DNA from: Paraglaciecola sp. MB-3u-78
GTDB lineage: Bacteria; Pseudomonadota; Gammaproteobacteria; Enterobacterales; Alteromonadaceae
Assembly: GCF_002835935.1 (NCBI RefSeq)
Contig: NZ_PJCF01000006.1
Span: 806,001 to 870,000 of the forward strand
Direction: 5' to 3'
DNA: 64,000 bases
A model generated the notes under the pieces. The model had not been told where the DNA came from. It made no database searches and worked only from the letters and a program-made list of their open reading frames with translations. Numbering within the stretch: position 1 is the first letter of the stretch; every line of letters begins with the position of its first letter. This document shows, piece by piece, positions 8,824 through 17,059 of this stretch. The translations under genes and the position numbers were made by a program.

Positions 8824-10191
8824 ATGAAAAAAACATTTTTGTCGTCGATGATCTGCATGGGGATTAGCATGGGGCTCTCTACATCTGTTTTTGCAGATGA
8901 TCTCTACCAAGTTTATCAAATGGCAGTTGAGAAAGACCCTACCACTAACCGCGCTAAAGCTGACAGAGATGCCGCTTTCGAGGGTATATCCATAAGCAGA
9001 GCAAATTTATTACCTCAAGTCTCCGGCTCTGTGAGTTATACCGATAGCACATCAGAACAATTTAATTTCCAAACCGATACAAATGGTCAACCTGTTGTTG
9101 GCATAATTGAAAATGATTCTAGGAACTTAGGGCTAGGTTTAAATCTGAGCTTGTCAATTTATGACAGACAAAATTGGGTGGCCTTGTCTCGTGCTGAGAA
9201 AGTGGCACATCAAAGTGACACAAATTACGCGCTGTCAAAACAAGATTTGATTGTTAGAACTACTGACGCTTATTTAGCAATTCTGCGAGCCAAGGATAGC
9301 CTTATTTTTGTGCAAGCCGAAAAACGCGCTATTGAACGACAATTAGAACAAACAAAACAACGTTTTAATGTGGGCTTAACTGCCATTACTGATGTCCATG
9401 AGGCCCAAGCTAACTTTGATAATACTGTGGCCCAAGAAATTATTACTGAAAATGTGGTTGAATTACGTTTGGAGCAGATGCGTGAAATCACGGGTAAATA
9501 TCATGACAATATTTCGGTACTGAATACCGAAAATTTCAGTGCTTCACGCCCTTCTCCTGAAGGTGTTAATAAATGGTTGAAAATCGCAGAACAAAAAAAT
9601 CTTGATCTCATGGTCAGAAATTTTTCAAAAGACATCGCAAAAGACGACATAGCATCGGCCAAAGCAGGACATTACCCAACACTTTCGTTGAGTGGCAGTT
9701 ATGGTAGAAACGATACCGAAATAAACGGTAGCAGTGATTTTCCAGCCAGAGACAATAACTCAATAGGTTTGACTTTAAGTGTGCCTATATACTCTGGTGG
9801 CGCAGTCAGCGCCCAGACTGCCCAAGCTAGATATCGCTTTGTGGCTGCCAGTGAAGACTTAGAATTGGCTTACCGTTCCACAGTGCGCTCAGTGCGATCT
9901 GCCTATAATGACGTCATTGCTTCTACATCGACTATCCGTGCTCTACAACAAGCGGTTGTTTCAGCAGACAGTGCATTAAAGGCTACAGAAGCGGGCTTTG
10001 ATGTAGGCACTAGAACAATTGTGGATGTGCTAAACAGTACCAGAAACCAGTTTGACGCTAGGCAGCGACTTGCCAGTGCTCGGTATGACTTTATCAGTGC
10101 TATATTAGATTTGAAACGCGCATCGGGAAATCTAACTGAACAAGATTTAGTCGACATCAATCGTGGACTGATGCCTGTTAAAGTTAGCTAA
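8824..10191 (+). CDS. tolC: Outer membrane channel protein TolC
   Basis: A 455-residue outer membrane efflux protein with a cleavable signal peptide (MKKTFLSSMICMGISMGLSTSVFA, cut near residue 24). TolC forms a trimeric beta-barrel and periplasmic helical tunnel serving RND, MFS and type I exporters. It has the two OEP repeats: DLYQVYQMAVEKDPT with coiled-coil helices in the first half, and the repeat beginning around residue 250. The conserved ends QTKQRFNVGLTAITDVHEAQ and ATEAGFDVGTRTIVDVLNSTR are present, one per repeat. Position beside nudF is the classical tolC position. The RND pump at 25946-30246 has no outer membrane gene of its own and could use this protein. Confidence 0.95.
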   Translation: MKKTFLSSMICMGISMGLSTSVFADDLYQVYQMAVEKDPTTNRAKADRDAAFEGISISRANLLPQVSGSVSYTDSTSEQFNFQTDTNGQPVVGIIENDSRNLGLGLNLSLSIYDRQNWVALSRAEKVAHQSDTNYALSKQDLIVRTTDAYLAILRAKDSLIFVQAEKRAIERQLEQTKQRFNVGLTAITDVHEAQANFDNTVAQEIITENVVELRLEQMREITGKYHDNISVLNTENFSASRPSPEGVNKWLKIAEQKNLDLMVRNFSKDIAKDDIASAKAGHYPTLSLSGSYGRNDTEINGSSDFPARDNNSIGLTLSVPIYSGGAVSAQTAQARYRFVAASEDLELAYRSTVRSVRSAYNDVIASTSTIRALQQAVVSADSALKATEAGFDVGTRTIVDVLNSTRNQFDARQRLASARYDFISAILDLKRASGNLTEQDLVDINRGLMPVKVS

Positions 10192-10210
10192 TAACAATCA
10201 AAAAAATCTC

Positions 10211-10242
10211 AAGGGCGGCTTTTGCTGCCCTTTTTATTTTTT
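10211..10242 (+). terminator. Rho-independent terminator of tolC
   Basis: AAGGGCGGC (10211-10219) and GCTGCCCTT (10224-10232) pair with one G-U wobble around a TTTT loop, followed by a run of T to 10242. It lies 20 bases after the tolC stop. Confidence 0.85.
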
Positions 10243-10431
10243 CAATTAAAACACCCCGTTATCAAAAGACAAATAATCGATAACCCATGACTATTTCTTT
10301 ACTTACTGTCGGTACACCTGGCGGTATTAAGGCCTTACATACAAAAAGGAATATTCATAATTGATTGACAGCCAAGCTCAATTCAATAATCTATCGCCGA
10401 TTTTACTATTTTCTGAGACCCACTTCCCAAT

Positions 10432-11247
10432 ATGAAAGCTTCGACCCTACAAGCCAAATTTATTCAAATACGTTCAAACAAATTATTCGAAATTTTTGTT
10501 GTGACCGTTATCGTTTTTTCTGCCTTATTGGTAGGGGTCAAAACCTATGAAATATCGGGACTCATGTACAGTATTGCTAAGTTTCTTGATTGGTTTATTA
10601 GTGCTTTTTTTCTAACTGAAATCACCATTCGGTTTTTGGCTGAACATCGTAAACGAGATTTTTTCAAAAGCTTCTGGAATATCTTTGATACTTTGATTGT
10701 TATCATTAGCTTGATCCCTGCGGATGATACTGAGTTGGCATTGGTGGCAAGATTAGTCAGAGTATTTAGAGTGCTCAGAATGATTTCTATTATTCCTGAA
10801 CTCAGAATTTTATTAGTCTCTTTAATCAAAGCTATGCCACAACTTGGTTATGTGATGTTGTTGATGTTTATCATCTTTTATATTTACGCAGCGGTTGGTA
10901 GTACCTTATTTGCCACTATTAACCCTGATTTATGGGGTAATATCATTATCTCGCTGCTGACGTTATTCAGAGTCATGACCTTTGAAGATTGGACCGATGT
11001 GATGTACGAAACCATGGAAGTCTATCCGTTGAGCTGGATATTTTATCTGAGCTTTATTTTCTTCACCGCTTTTGCATTTTTAAACATGGTGATTGGTATA
11101 GTGGTGAATGTCATGGAGCAAGAAAATGCTAATGCGAGGGCTGAAGCATTGGAGGAAGAGGGTGAGCCAAGCCTTAAAGAAATATCCCAACAAATATCAC
11201 AATTACAGCGGCAGATATTATCTATGAATGACAGGAAAGAGTCTTAA
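10432..11247 (+). CDS. Single-domain voltage-gated cation channel (BacNav/NaChBac-like)
   Basis: This 271-residue protein has six transmembrane segments plus a pore loop, the layout of one domain of a voltage-gated Na/Ca channel; the family assembles as tetramers in the inner membrane. S4 carries arginines at every third position (R107, R110, R113, R116 in LVRVFRVLRM). The pore loop reads VMTFEDWTDVMYE, so the selectivity filter is T183-F-E-D-W-T-D189. The C-terminus is a long charged helix likely to form the family's coiled-coil bundle (KEISQQISQLQRQILSM). The ATG at 10432 has no strong ribosome-binding site. Na+ or Ca2+ preference cannot be fixed from sequence; see findings. Confidence 0.88.
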   Translation: MKASTLQAKFIQIRSNKLFEIFVVTVIVFSALLVGVKTYEISGLMYSIAKFLDWFISAFFLTEITIRFLAEHRKRDFFKSFWNIFDTLIVIISLIPADDTELALVARLVRVFRVLRMISIIPELRILLVSLIKAMPQLGYVMLLMFIIFYIYAAVGSTLFATINPDLWGNIIISLLTLFRVMTFEDWTDVMYETMEVYPLSWIFYLSFIFFTAFAFLNMVIGIVVNVMEQENANARAEALEEEGEPSLKEISQQISQLQRQILSMNDRKES

Positions 11248-11453
11248 GTCTAAGGCACTCTAGTGTGTCTTTTTGTAATAGCGTCTCCACACATTCGGCT
11301 GTTACTTCCTGAGAGGCCAATTATCTATGGGCAATGGTATGACTCATTCACTGATTGTGAAAGCGACTAGTCCAAAATAAGCCATTTCGCGTATATTACT
11401 GTTATTGTAACAAGTTCTCATTTTTTCTTATTTAATGTCATTAAGAGTTGTTC

Positions 11454-12536
11454 ATGAAATACCAAGGTAGTCCTGCTTTTACCCACAGCCAAAACGATAA
11501 AGTGGGCGTGTTAGTCACAAATTTGGGTACACCCGATGCGCCTAAAAAGTCTGAATTAAAACGTTATTTAAAAGAGTTTTTATCCGACCCGAGAGTGGTG
11601 GAAGTACCAAGGTTGCTGTGGTGGATGATTTTAAATTTGGTTATTTTAAATATTCGCCCTAAACGTTCAGCTAAAGCCTATGAGACTGTGTGGACAGAGC
11701 GCGGTTCACCGCTTATGTATCACACTCAAGATCAAGCCAATGCCTTGCGAGACCATCTGAAACAACAGTATGGTGAGAATATAGTGGTAGAATTTGCCAT
11801 GCGTTATGGTTCACCTTCTGTAGATTCTGCGGTGGACAGCATGTTACAGCAGGGAGTAAGAAAGTTATTGGTGTTGCCTCTGTACCCACAATATTGTGCC
11901 TCAACTACTGGATCTACTTTTGATGCAATTGCCCAAAGTTTCCGTAAAAGACGTTGGATCCCTGAACTACGGTTTGTGACGCATTACCATGACAACGCAG
12001 ATTATATAAAGGCGGTGGCAGATAAAATTAAAGTTCATTGGGAGCAACATGGTCGAGCCGACAAGTTGATCTTTAGTTATCACGGTATTCCCAAACGTTA
12101 CTTATTAAATGGTGACCCTTATCATTGCGAATGTCATAAAACGTCCAGGCTCATCGCAGCAGAATTAGGGTTAACTGATAATGAACACTTTACTAGCTTT
12201 CAATCACGTTTTGGTCGAGAAGAATGGTTAAAACCTTATACCGATCATTCTCTTAAGGCATTTCCAGAGCAAGGCGTTAAGTCTGTACAAATCGTTTGTC
12301 CCGGATTTGCTGCAGACTGTTTAGAAACGATTGAGGAAATTGGTGAAGAAAATCGTGACTATTTTCTTGAAGCGGGGGGTGAACGTTATGAATATATTGC
12401 GGCACTAAATGCGGATGAAGCACATATTCAAGCCCTTTCGAAGTTACTTGAGTCTCACTTACAGGGCTGGGCAACAACACCAGAAAACACTGCACTGCGA
12501 AATGAACTGGCAAAAGCTAAGGGCGCCAAGAACTAA
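11454..12536 (+). CDS. hemH: Ferrochelatase
   Basis: A 360-residue enzyme that inserts Fe2+ into protoporphyrin IX in the last step of heme synthesis. It shows the N-terminal VGVLVTNLGTPDAP, the FSYHGIPKRYL motif with the catalytic histidine, YHCECHKTSRLIA, TSFQSRFGREEWLKPYT and VCPGFAADCLETIEEI. The ATG at 11454 (AAGAG 6-10 bases upstream) is preferred over the in-frame TTG at 11448. It stands alone as a transcription unit. Confidence 0.95.
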   Translation: MKYQGSPAFTHSQNDKVGVLVTNLGTPDAPKKSELKRYLKEFLSDPRVVEVPRLLWWMILNLVILNIRPKRSAKAYETVWTERGSPLMYHTQDQANALRDHLKQQYGENIVVEFAMRYGSPSVDSAVDSMLQQGVRKLLVLPLYPQYCASTTGSTFDAIAQSFRKRRWIPELRFVTHYHDNADYIKAVADKIKVHWEQHGRADKLIFSYHGIPKRYLLNGDPYHCECHKTSRLIAAELGLTDNEHFTSFQSRFGREEWLKPYTDHSLKAFPEQGVKSVQIVCPGFAADCLETIEEIGEENRDYFLEAGGERYEYIAALNADEAHIQALSKLLESHLQGWATTPENTALRNELAKAKGAKN

Positions 12537-12728
12537 ATAAATTAACCTATATTGCATAATGACCAAACAAGACCTGTTTAGTGGTGTGTGTTAACATAAT
12601 GCTTACATTGTTATGTTGCTCACGTCGCTAGAAGTACATAATCTGATGAGTACTTATTAGATAATAATCAGAAAAGCCGCGCAAACCCTGTTATGGGTGA
12701 ATAAGACGGATGCAGAACGGGAACCTCC

Positions 12729-14009
12729 ATGTCTACACAAAACCTCACCGACCAAGCTTTGGTCCACACCCCATTTTTTACCAACGATGCTACTGTTATG
12801 GGCATCTTGGCGATTTTACTGGGTTTAGTATTTTATACTGCCAACAGCCAAGCTCCTTTTTGGCGCAAGCTTTATATGTTTGTGCCATCGGTTTTACTTT
12901 GTTATTTTTTGCCTTCGCTATTAAATACTTTTGGTTTGATTGATGGCGAAAACTCTCAGCTTTATTATGTGGCCTCTCGTTACCTGCTGCCCGCCTGTTT
13001 AGTATTATTAACCATTAGTGTCGATTTAAAAGCCATCGCTAAGTTAGGCAGCAAAGCGATCATTTTGTTTTTCACAGGTACTTTGGGTATTGTGATTGGC
13101 GGCCCAATTGCCCTGCTGCTGGTGGCTTCTTTTTTCCCCGAGTTGTTAGGTGTCGATGGTCCCAACGCAGTTTGGCGAGGCATGACAACCGTTGCAGGAA
13201 GTTGGATTGGTGGTAGTGCCAATCAAGTGGCTATGAAAGAAATTTATGGTGCAGGCGACCAGATGTTCTCTGCCATGGTGACGGTTGACATCATAGTGGC
13301 AAATTTATGGATGGCCGTATTGTTAATCATGGCGGCAAACGCAAAATCCATTGATGCTAAAACGGGTGCCGATACCTCAGCAATTGATGAGCTTAAAGCC
13401 AAGGTTAAGAGTTTTGAGTCTCAACATTCGCGCATTCCAAGCCTAACTGACATTATGTTGATTGTAGCGGTGGGACTGGGAGTCACAGGTTTTGCCCATA
13501 TGTTTGCCGATACAATTGCGCCGTATTTTGTCGAAAACTTTCCTGAATCACGGAAATTTAGTTTCCATAGTAAATTTTTCTGGATGATAGTGTTTGCTAG
13601 TACTGTTGGTGTGGTGCTGTCTTTCACCAGAGTTCGTCAGCTAGAAGGAGCAGGTGCATCTAAAATTGGTTCGGCTTTTTTATATATATTAATTGCGACT
13701 ATAGGCATGAAGATGGATGTCACTATGATTGCAGATCAGCCGCTATTTTTTGTGATTGGTGCAATTTGGATGTTAATCCATGCTTCACTTATGTTGATTG
13801 TCGCCAAGCTAATTAAAGCGCCTTTGTTTTATATGGCGGTAGGTAGCCAAGCAAATGTGGGCGGGGCAGCTTCGGCGCCTGTGGTCGCCTCTGCTTTTCA
13901 TCCTTCACTGGCACCTGTAGCGGTAATGTTAGCTGTGTTTGGGTATACAGTTGGCACGTATATGGCTTGGTTCTGTGGGCAAATTTTGCAAGTGATTAAT
14001 CAAACATAA
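12729..14009 (+). CDS. DUF819 family membrane protein
   Basis: A 426-residue polytopic inner membrane protein of the DUF819 family, whose transported substrate, if any, is unknown. About ten to eleven hydrophobic segments can be counted, with a cytoplasmic loop near 210-235 (DELKAKVKSFESQHSRIPSL). Family blocks include SRYLLPACLVLLTISVDLKAI, TVAGSWIGGSANQVAMKE and AVGSQANVGGAASAPVVA, the last two resembling the paired reentrant motifs of secondary carriers. The start has AACCTCC just upstream, not a good Shine-Dalgarno. The leader contains a small hairpin (ACCC-TGTTAT-GGGT, 12685-12698). Confidence 0.9.
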   Translation: MSTQNLTDQALVHTPFFTNDATVMGILAILLGLVFYTANSQAPFWRKLYMFVPSVLLCYFLPSLLNTFGLIDGENSQLYYVASRYLLPACLVLLTISVDLKAIAKLGSKAIILFFTGTLGIVIGGPIALLLVASFFPELLGVDGPNAVWRGMTTVAGSWIGGSANQVAMKEIYGAGDQMFSAMVTVDIIVANLWMAVLLIMAANAKSIDAKTGADTSAIDELKAKVKSFESQHSRIPSLTDIMLIVAVGLGVTGFAHMFADTIAPYFVENFPESRKFSFHSKFFWMIVFASTVGVVLSFTRVRQLEGAGASKIGSAFLYILIATIGMKMDVTMIADQPLFFVIGAIWMLIHASLMLIVAKLIKAPLFYMAVGSQANVGGAASAPVVASAFHPSLAPVAVMLAVFGYTVGTYMAWFCGQILQVINQT

Positions 14010-14024
14010 CAACTCTGGAAAAAA

Positions 14025-14441
14025 ATGACTGCAACAGTTCAGGCACCCAAAGCACTTTTACAGGCACAGAAGTTGGCGAATCTAACCGACTCCAAGATAC
14101 GTATTCCATTTTTAGGCTTTCGTCTAGGATTAGATTTTTTGGTGGGGCTGATCCCTTTTATAGGTGATCTCATTATGGTGGGGGTGTCGCTTAGCATTGT
14201 TGCTATGGCTAAAAGTATGCAGGTGCCAAGAGCACTACGAATAGCCATGGTAAAAAATATTGCGATTGATTTTTTTCTTGGTTTAATCCCGTTTGTGGGT
14301 GATGTGGTGGATTTATTTTATAAATCTAACCAAAAAAATGTACGCATTATAGAAAAGTGGTGGGTTAGTCAGAATCATCAACAAATCCAATCTAATAGTC
14401 AGCAAGCCCTTCAAGAATGGGAAAAGTCCCAAGACATATAG
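14025..14441 (+). CDS. DUF4112 family protein
   Basis: A 138-residue small membrane protein of the DUF4112 family, function unknown. Two hydrophobic segments each contain an FLxGLIPFxGD block (FLVGLIPFIGDLIMVG and FLGLIPFVGDVVDLFYKSN), the family hallmark, and the protein ends in a polar Gln-rich tail. It begins 15 bases after the DUF819 gene and is probably cotranscribed with it. Confidence 0.88.
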   Translation: MTATVQAPKALLQAQKLANLTDSKIRIPFLGFRLGLDFLVGLIPFIGDLIMVGVSLSIVAMAKSMQVPRALRIAMVKNIAIDFFLGLIPFVGDVVDLFYKSNQKNVRIIEKWWVSQNHQQIQSNSQQALQEWEKSQDI

Positions 14442-14459
14442 AAATATAGAAATATGGGT

Positions 14460-14822
14460 TTACTCACTGATGCTGCAAGACTTTAAATCTTCTAATTTTA
14501 TAATGGTTAAACAAGCTTGGTTCGTTGCCGATAGCACTATCTTGGGTGCGCAGTTGGCATTAAATGCTTCTTGCCAACGGGCAGCGCACAAGCACCACTT
14601 ATCTCCCGCCTGTAATCCTGCAAATTGATATTGTGGCATGGGTGTGGACAGATCATTACCTCTAGATTTTGAAAATTCGAGAAAATCCTCAGTCACAACT
14701 GCGCAAACACTATGATTCCCATGATCACTTGAAGGCACATAACAAAATCCTTCACGGGTAAAGCCGCTATTTCCACAGCAAAGTTTTAATGGTTGGCCTA
14801 ATACATTTTTTTCATTTGGCAT
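14460..14822 (-). CDS. DUF2237 family protein
   Basis: A 120-residue protein with the DUF2237 pattern: NVLGQPLKLC, TREGFCYV, HSVCAVVTEDFLEFSKSRGNDLSTP, and FAGLQAGDKWCLCAARWQEA. The family has several conserved cysteines and no established function. It faces the DUF4112 gene tail to tail with an 18-base gap. Confidence 0.9.
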   Translation of the reverse strand: MPNEKNVLGQPLKLCCGNSGFTREGFCYVPSSDHGNHSVCAVVTEDFLEFSKSRGNDLSTPMPQYQFAGLQAGDKWCLCAARWQEAFNANCAPKIVLSATNQACLTIIKLEDLKSCSISE

Positions 14823-14922
14823 AGATACTCTTAGTTAATCCAATTGCGTTAGTGTTATGACAGATTATACCAGTCTTTAGGTTTAGTAACGGACTTGATG
14901 AAATTAGCTATGTAAATTGATT

Positions 14923-14950
14923 ACACAGCAACATATTTCTGTTGCTGTGT
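14923..14950. repeat. Perfect 11-bp hairpin at the edge of the cassette array
   Basis: ACACAGCAACA (14923-14933) and TGTTGCTGTGT (14940-14950) form a perfect inverted repeat around TATTTC. It is at the downstream end of the minus-strand cassette array and could terminate transcription from it, although no long U-run follows on either strand. Confidence 0.5.
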
Positions 14951-15044
14951 TTCAGACTTGCCTAATAAACTGACAGGCGGGTTTGAGCGAATAGCCGCCG
15001 TTGGGCATATTCAATTTTTGATTGAGCTATAGCTCTAAAGGGGG

Positions 15045-15149
15045 CATTAACGCTTTGCGAAGGGGCAAATGCGAATGTTGTTGGGCTTTGCCCAGTGAGT
15101 ATTTGTCCCAGCCGCGATTTTTGCGGCGAACTTAGGCAACTTGTTATAT
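15045..15149 (-). repeat. attC-like recombination site 4
   Basis: A 105-bp site directly after the higA stop. The gene-strand R'' is ATATAAC and R' is GTTAATG, a degenerate match to RYYYAAC/GTTRRRY. The inner arms GGGGCAAAT (15062-15070) and ATTTGTCCC (15100-15108) pair except for one G-U. A second small hairpin (GCCGC-GATTTTT-GCGGC) lies on one side. It is the least regular of the four. Confidence 0.65.
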
Positions 15150-15152
15150 GCA

Positions 15153-15440
15153 TTACGCAGCGATTAAAGGCTTAACATCAAGTTCTTTACGATGCATCTC
15201 TGCTTGCCATAAATCATATTGGCTTTGCTGATTCATCCAGCTTTCAGATGAAGTATTGAATGCAATAGAAAGTCGTACAGCCATTTCAGGGCTAATACCT
15301 GCTTTGCCATTGATTATGCTAGATAGTGTTTTTCTACTAACACCTAAAGCATTTGCTGCTGCCGTAATACTAAGTTCTAGAGGCTCAAGGCAAAGCTCTT
15401 TTATGATTTCACCCGGATGTGGTGGATTGTGCATAAGCAT
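15153..15440 (-). CDS. higA: HigA family antitoxin
   Basis: A 95-residue DNA-binding antitoxin of the HigA/VapI type. It starts with the diagnostic [18 protein letters not shown], followed by an XRE-type helix-turn-helix ([26 protein letters not shown], about 29-54) and the [19 protein letters not shown] segment. It neutralises HigB and usually represses its own operon. It follows the toxin gene by 9 bases (toxin first, the higBA order), and the pair forms one integron cassette bounded by two attC-like sites. Such pairs are common in large cassette arrays, where they are thought to limit array loss. Confidence 0.93.
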   Translation of the reverse strand: MLMHNPPHPGEIIKELCLEPLELSITAAANALGVSRKTLSSIINGKAGISPEMAVRLSIAFNTSSESWMNQQSQYDLWQAEMHRKELDVKPLIAA

Positions 15441-15449
15441 AATGTTATC

Positions 15450-15728
15450 TCAGTGATAGTCTTCATAATTGACTATTTCCGCATGCTCTCCGTTAAAGCG
15501 GAAAGTAACTCTCCAGTTACCACTAACCCGAACAGACCATATATCAGATCTGTTACCGGTTAAAGGGTGCAAAAATAATCCTGGTAAATTCATATCATTG
15601 GCAGAAGTAGAAGCGTTTAAGCGACCAACTATTAGTTTAAGTCGCTTAGAATGCTTTACTTGGACACCAGAAGTCTTTCCCGTTTTGAAAAACCTCTCAA
15701 GCCCTTTATGTATAAATGATAGAATCAT
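15450..15728 (-). CDS. higB: HigB family toxin (RelE superfamily)
   Basis: A 92-residue RelE-fold toxin, expected to cleave mRNA on the ribosome. Family blocks are MILSFIHKGLERFFKTGKTS, KHSKRLKLIVGRLNAS, MNLPGLFLHPLTG and WSVRVSGNWRVTFRF, ending in the NYEDYH typical of this group. The ATG at 15728 gives the family length; an in-frame upstream start at 15755 would add nine residues without counterpart. It lies just upstream of higA in the same cassette. Confidence 0.92.
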   Translation of the reverse strand: MILSFIHKGLERFFKTGKTSGVQVKHSKRLKLIVGRLNASTSANDMNLPGLFLHPLTGNRSDIWSVRVSGNWRVTFRFNGEHAEIVNYEDYH

Positions 15729-15773
15729 AAAACATTGTAACCTGGTACGACTCAAGTGTCGATTTTATTTCGC

Positions 15774-15881
15774 ATATAACGCTTCGCATAAACAGTGGAG
15801 CAAGTTGGACGCTTTTTTGCTCAGTTTGTTTTGCAAAAAAACGGCCTACTTGCAGAGTCTAGTTTTATGCGTTTGTTAGGC
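15774..15881 (-). repeat. attC-like recombination site 3
   Basis: A 108-bp site between the lipoprotein gene and higB. The gene-strand R'' is GCCTAAC (15881-15875), a perfect RYYYAAC, and R' is GTTATAT (15780-15774). Outer arms CGCATAAA (plus strand, from 15785) and TTTATGCG near the other end pair, as expected for a folded attC. R'' overlaps the lipoprotein stop codon. Confidence 0.78.
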
Positions 15882-16418
15882 GCCTTTGATTAGTTTTGGG
15901 AAGTTTTCGTTTTGAACAATCTTGCCAATCAAGTTTTGGACTGCTGGCATCAAAGCTTGGGCTGTTTGATTACATGCAGTCTCTCCATAAAAGCTACTTG
16001 TAAAAGAGTAACTTTCTTTAACGGATATGGACTCTCCATTAGAGGAATTCAATGTCATAGCGATATCCCAGCTACCTGATGCAGAGGAGAAGTCGATAGA
16101 ATCTAATATGCCAGTGAGGGTTATAGGAGCATCACCGTCGAAAGCCTCTGCCATTTTTAACTCATCAATAAATGCCTTACGAATGAATCCTTCAAACGAT
16201 TGGCCATCTGGAGTTTTTATTGGCCCAACACCTCTACACATAATACTAGTTTGGCTTTCCCCGGCAGTACTGAACTCACCAACATTAATATTAGAATCAG
16301 CCATTTTCTTTAATAATGAAATATTGTCTACCGATACAGCATAGCGATTAACTGAGTAAGTGGAACACCCCGAAACTCCTAAAAGAACTAGAGAGACTAA
16401 ACCTATTTTTTTTAACAT
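15876..16418 (-). CDS. Cassette-borne lipoprotein, 180 aa
   Basis: A type II signal peptide with lipobox LLGVSGC-S (Cys18) indicates a lipid-anchored periplasmic protein; Ser at +2 favours the outer membrane. The rest is a small soluble domain with an internal Cys pair (SIMCRGVG and GETACNQTA). No function was recognised. Proteins of this kind are frequent in marine integron cassettes. The stop lies within attC-like site 3, and the gene begins 50 bases after site 2. Confidence 0.8.
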   Translation of the reverse strand: MLKKIGLVSLVLLGVSGCSTYSVNRYAVSVDNISLLKKMADSNINVGEFSTAGESQTSIMCRGVGPIKTPDGQSFEGFIRKAFIDELKMAEAFDGDAPITLTGILDSIDFSSASGSWDIAMTLNSSNGESISVKESYSFTSSFYGETACNQTAQALMPAVQNLIGKIVQNENFPKLIKGA

Positions 16419-16467
16419 TTTTACGTTTCCTTTTTATATTATAATATCCGATTTACTTCGAATTTGT

Positions 16468-16553
16468 GCCTAACGCCCAATTAACGGGCAAAAAATTGTG
16501 ACGAAGGTGCAAAAGCCAACTGTTTTTTGTCCTTGTTTAATTTCTTGTTAGGT
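16468..16553 (-). repeat. attC-like recombination site 2
   Basis: An 86-bp site. On the gene strand R'' is ACCTAAC (16553-16547) and R' is GTTAGGC (16474-16468). Both match RYYYAAC/GTTRRRY perfectly, making this the best consensus pair of the four. It lies four bases after the stop of the pRiA4b ORF-3-like gene. Confidence 0.82.
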
Positions 16554-16557
16554 AACA

Positions 16558-16977
16558 CTACTCATCCCACTCAGGGTACTGCTCTGGTTTTACACCGCTT
16601 TCGAGTACCACTCTAGGGTAAAATGTATCTGGCTTTTCACTAAAACACTTTTTACGGCTTTTATTTATTTGAAACAACCAGCTATCGCCATAATCAAACA
16701 TATAAAAGAGCTTATTGCCTTTTGCTTTTGATAATATAGTTTCAATTGTTTCTTGAGTTACTTTGTCATCATCGCATGATATGCGCTGCGCACTTCTAGA
16801 ATAATAAGAGCTAGCAATACAAAACTCATACATGTGGTCATTATCAAAACCTACAGCACACAAAATTGCCTGATGTAATTCTTCCAAGCTATGGTCAATA
16901 GGGATTTCTAAAGCACATTCCCATTCATTATGAGCGTGCATACCATCAAGTAATTTTATCTTTAAAGTTTCAATCAT
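16558..16977 (-). CDS. Plasmid pRiA4b ORF-3-like protein
   Basis: A 139-residue protein with the blocks of the pRiA4b ORF-3 (IS1096 TnpR-like) family: LEIPIDHSLEELHQAIL, AVGFDNDHMYEFCI, and FMFDYGDSWLF-type (here YMFDYGDSWLFQI), then the variable C-terminal PRVVLESGVKPEQYPEWDE. The biochemical role of the family is unknown. It occupies a complete cassette, with attC-like sites on both sides. Confidence 0.8.
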   Translation of the reverse strand: MIETLKIKLLDGMHAHNEWECALEIPIDHSLEELHQAILCAVGFDNDHMYEFCIASSYYSRSAQRISCDDDKVTQETIETILSKAKGNKLFYMFDYGDSWLFQINKSRKKCFSEKPDTFYPRVVLESGVKPEQYPEWDE

Positions 16978-16996
16978 ACTCAGACTTCACCGTGTT

Positions 16997-17059
16997 ACCT
17001 AACGCTTCAAATATAGGGCGCGGCTTTTTCGCGTCCCAGCCATAATTTGTTTGTTATGT
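16997..17059 (-). repeat. attC-like recombination site 1
   Basis: A 63-bp site. R' on the gene strand is GTTAGGT (17003-16997, consensus), and R'' is ACATAAC (17059-17053), with one mismatch. The inner stem GGGCGCG / CGCGTCCC pairs apart from one unpaired A, like the extrahelical bases that give attC sites their polarity. R'' overlaps the stop codon of the upstream gene. Confidence 0.78.

Noticed and set aside
12710-12943. 77-codon ORF overlapping the start of the DUF819 gene
   Set aside because: It is a frame shadow within the membrane protein's coding start and has Cys/Pro-rich, non-protein-like composition.
14959-15006. Fifth attC site at the left end of the array
   Set aside because: GCCCAAC (minus strand) and a short GGCGG/CCGCC stem are present, but the 48-bp length and missing GTTRRRY partner make it too weak to list as a site.
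15469-15879. 136-codon plus-strand ORF across higB and site 3
   Set aside because: It crosses an attC-like site and is antisense to higB, which has a clear family match.
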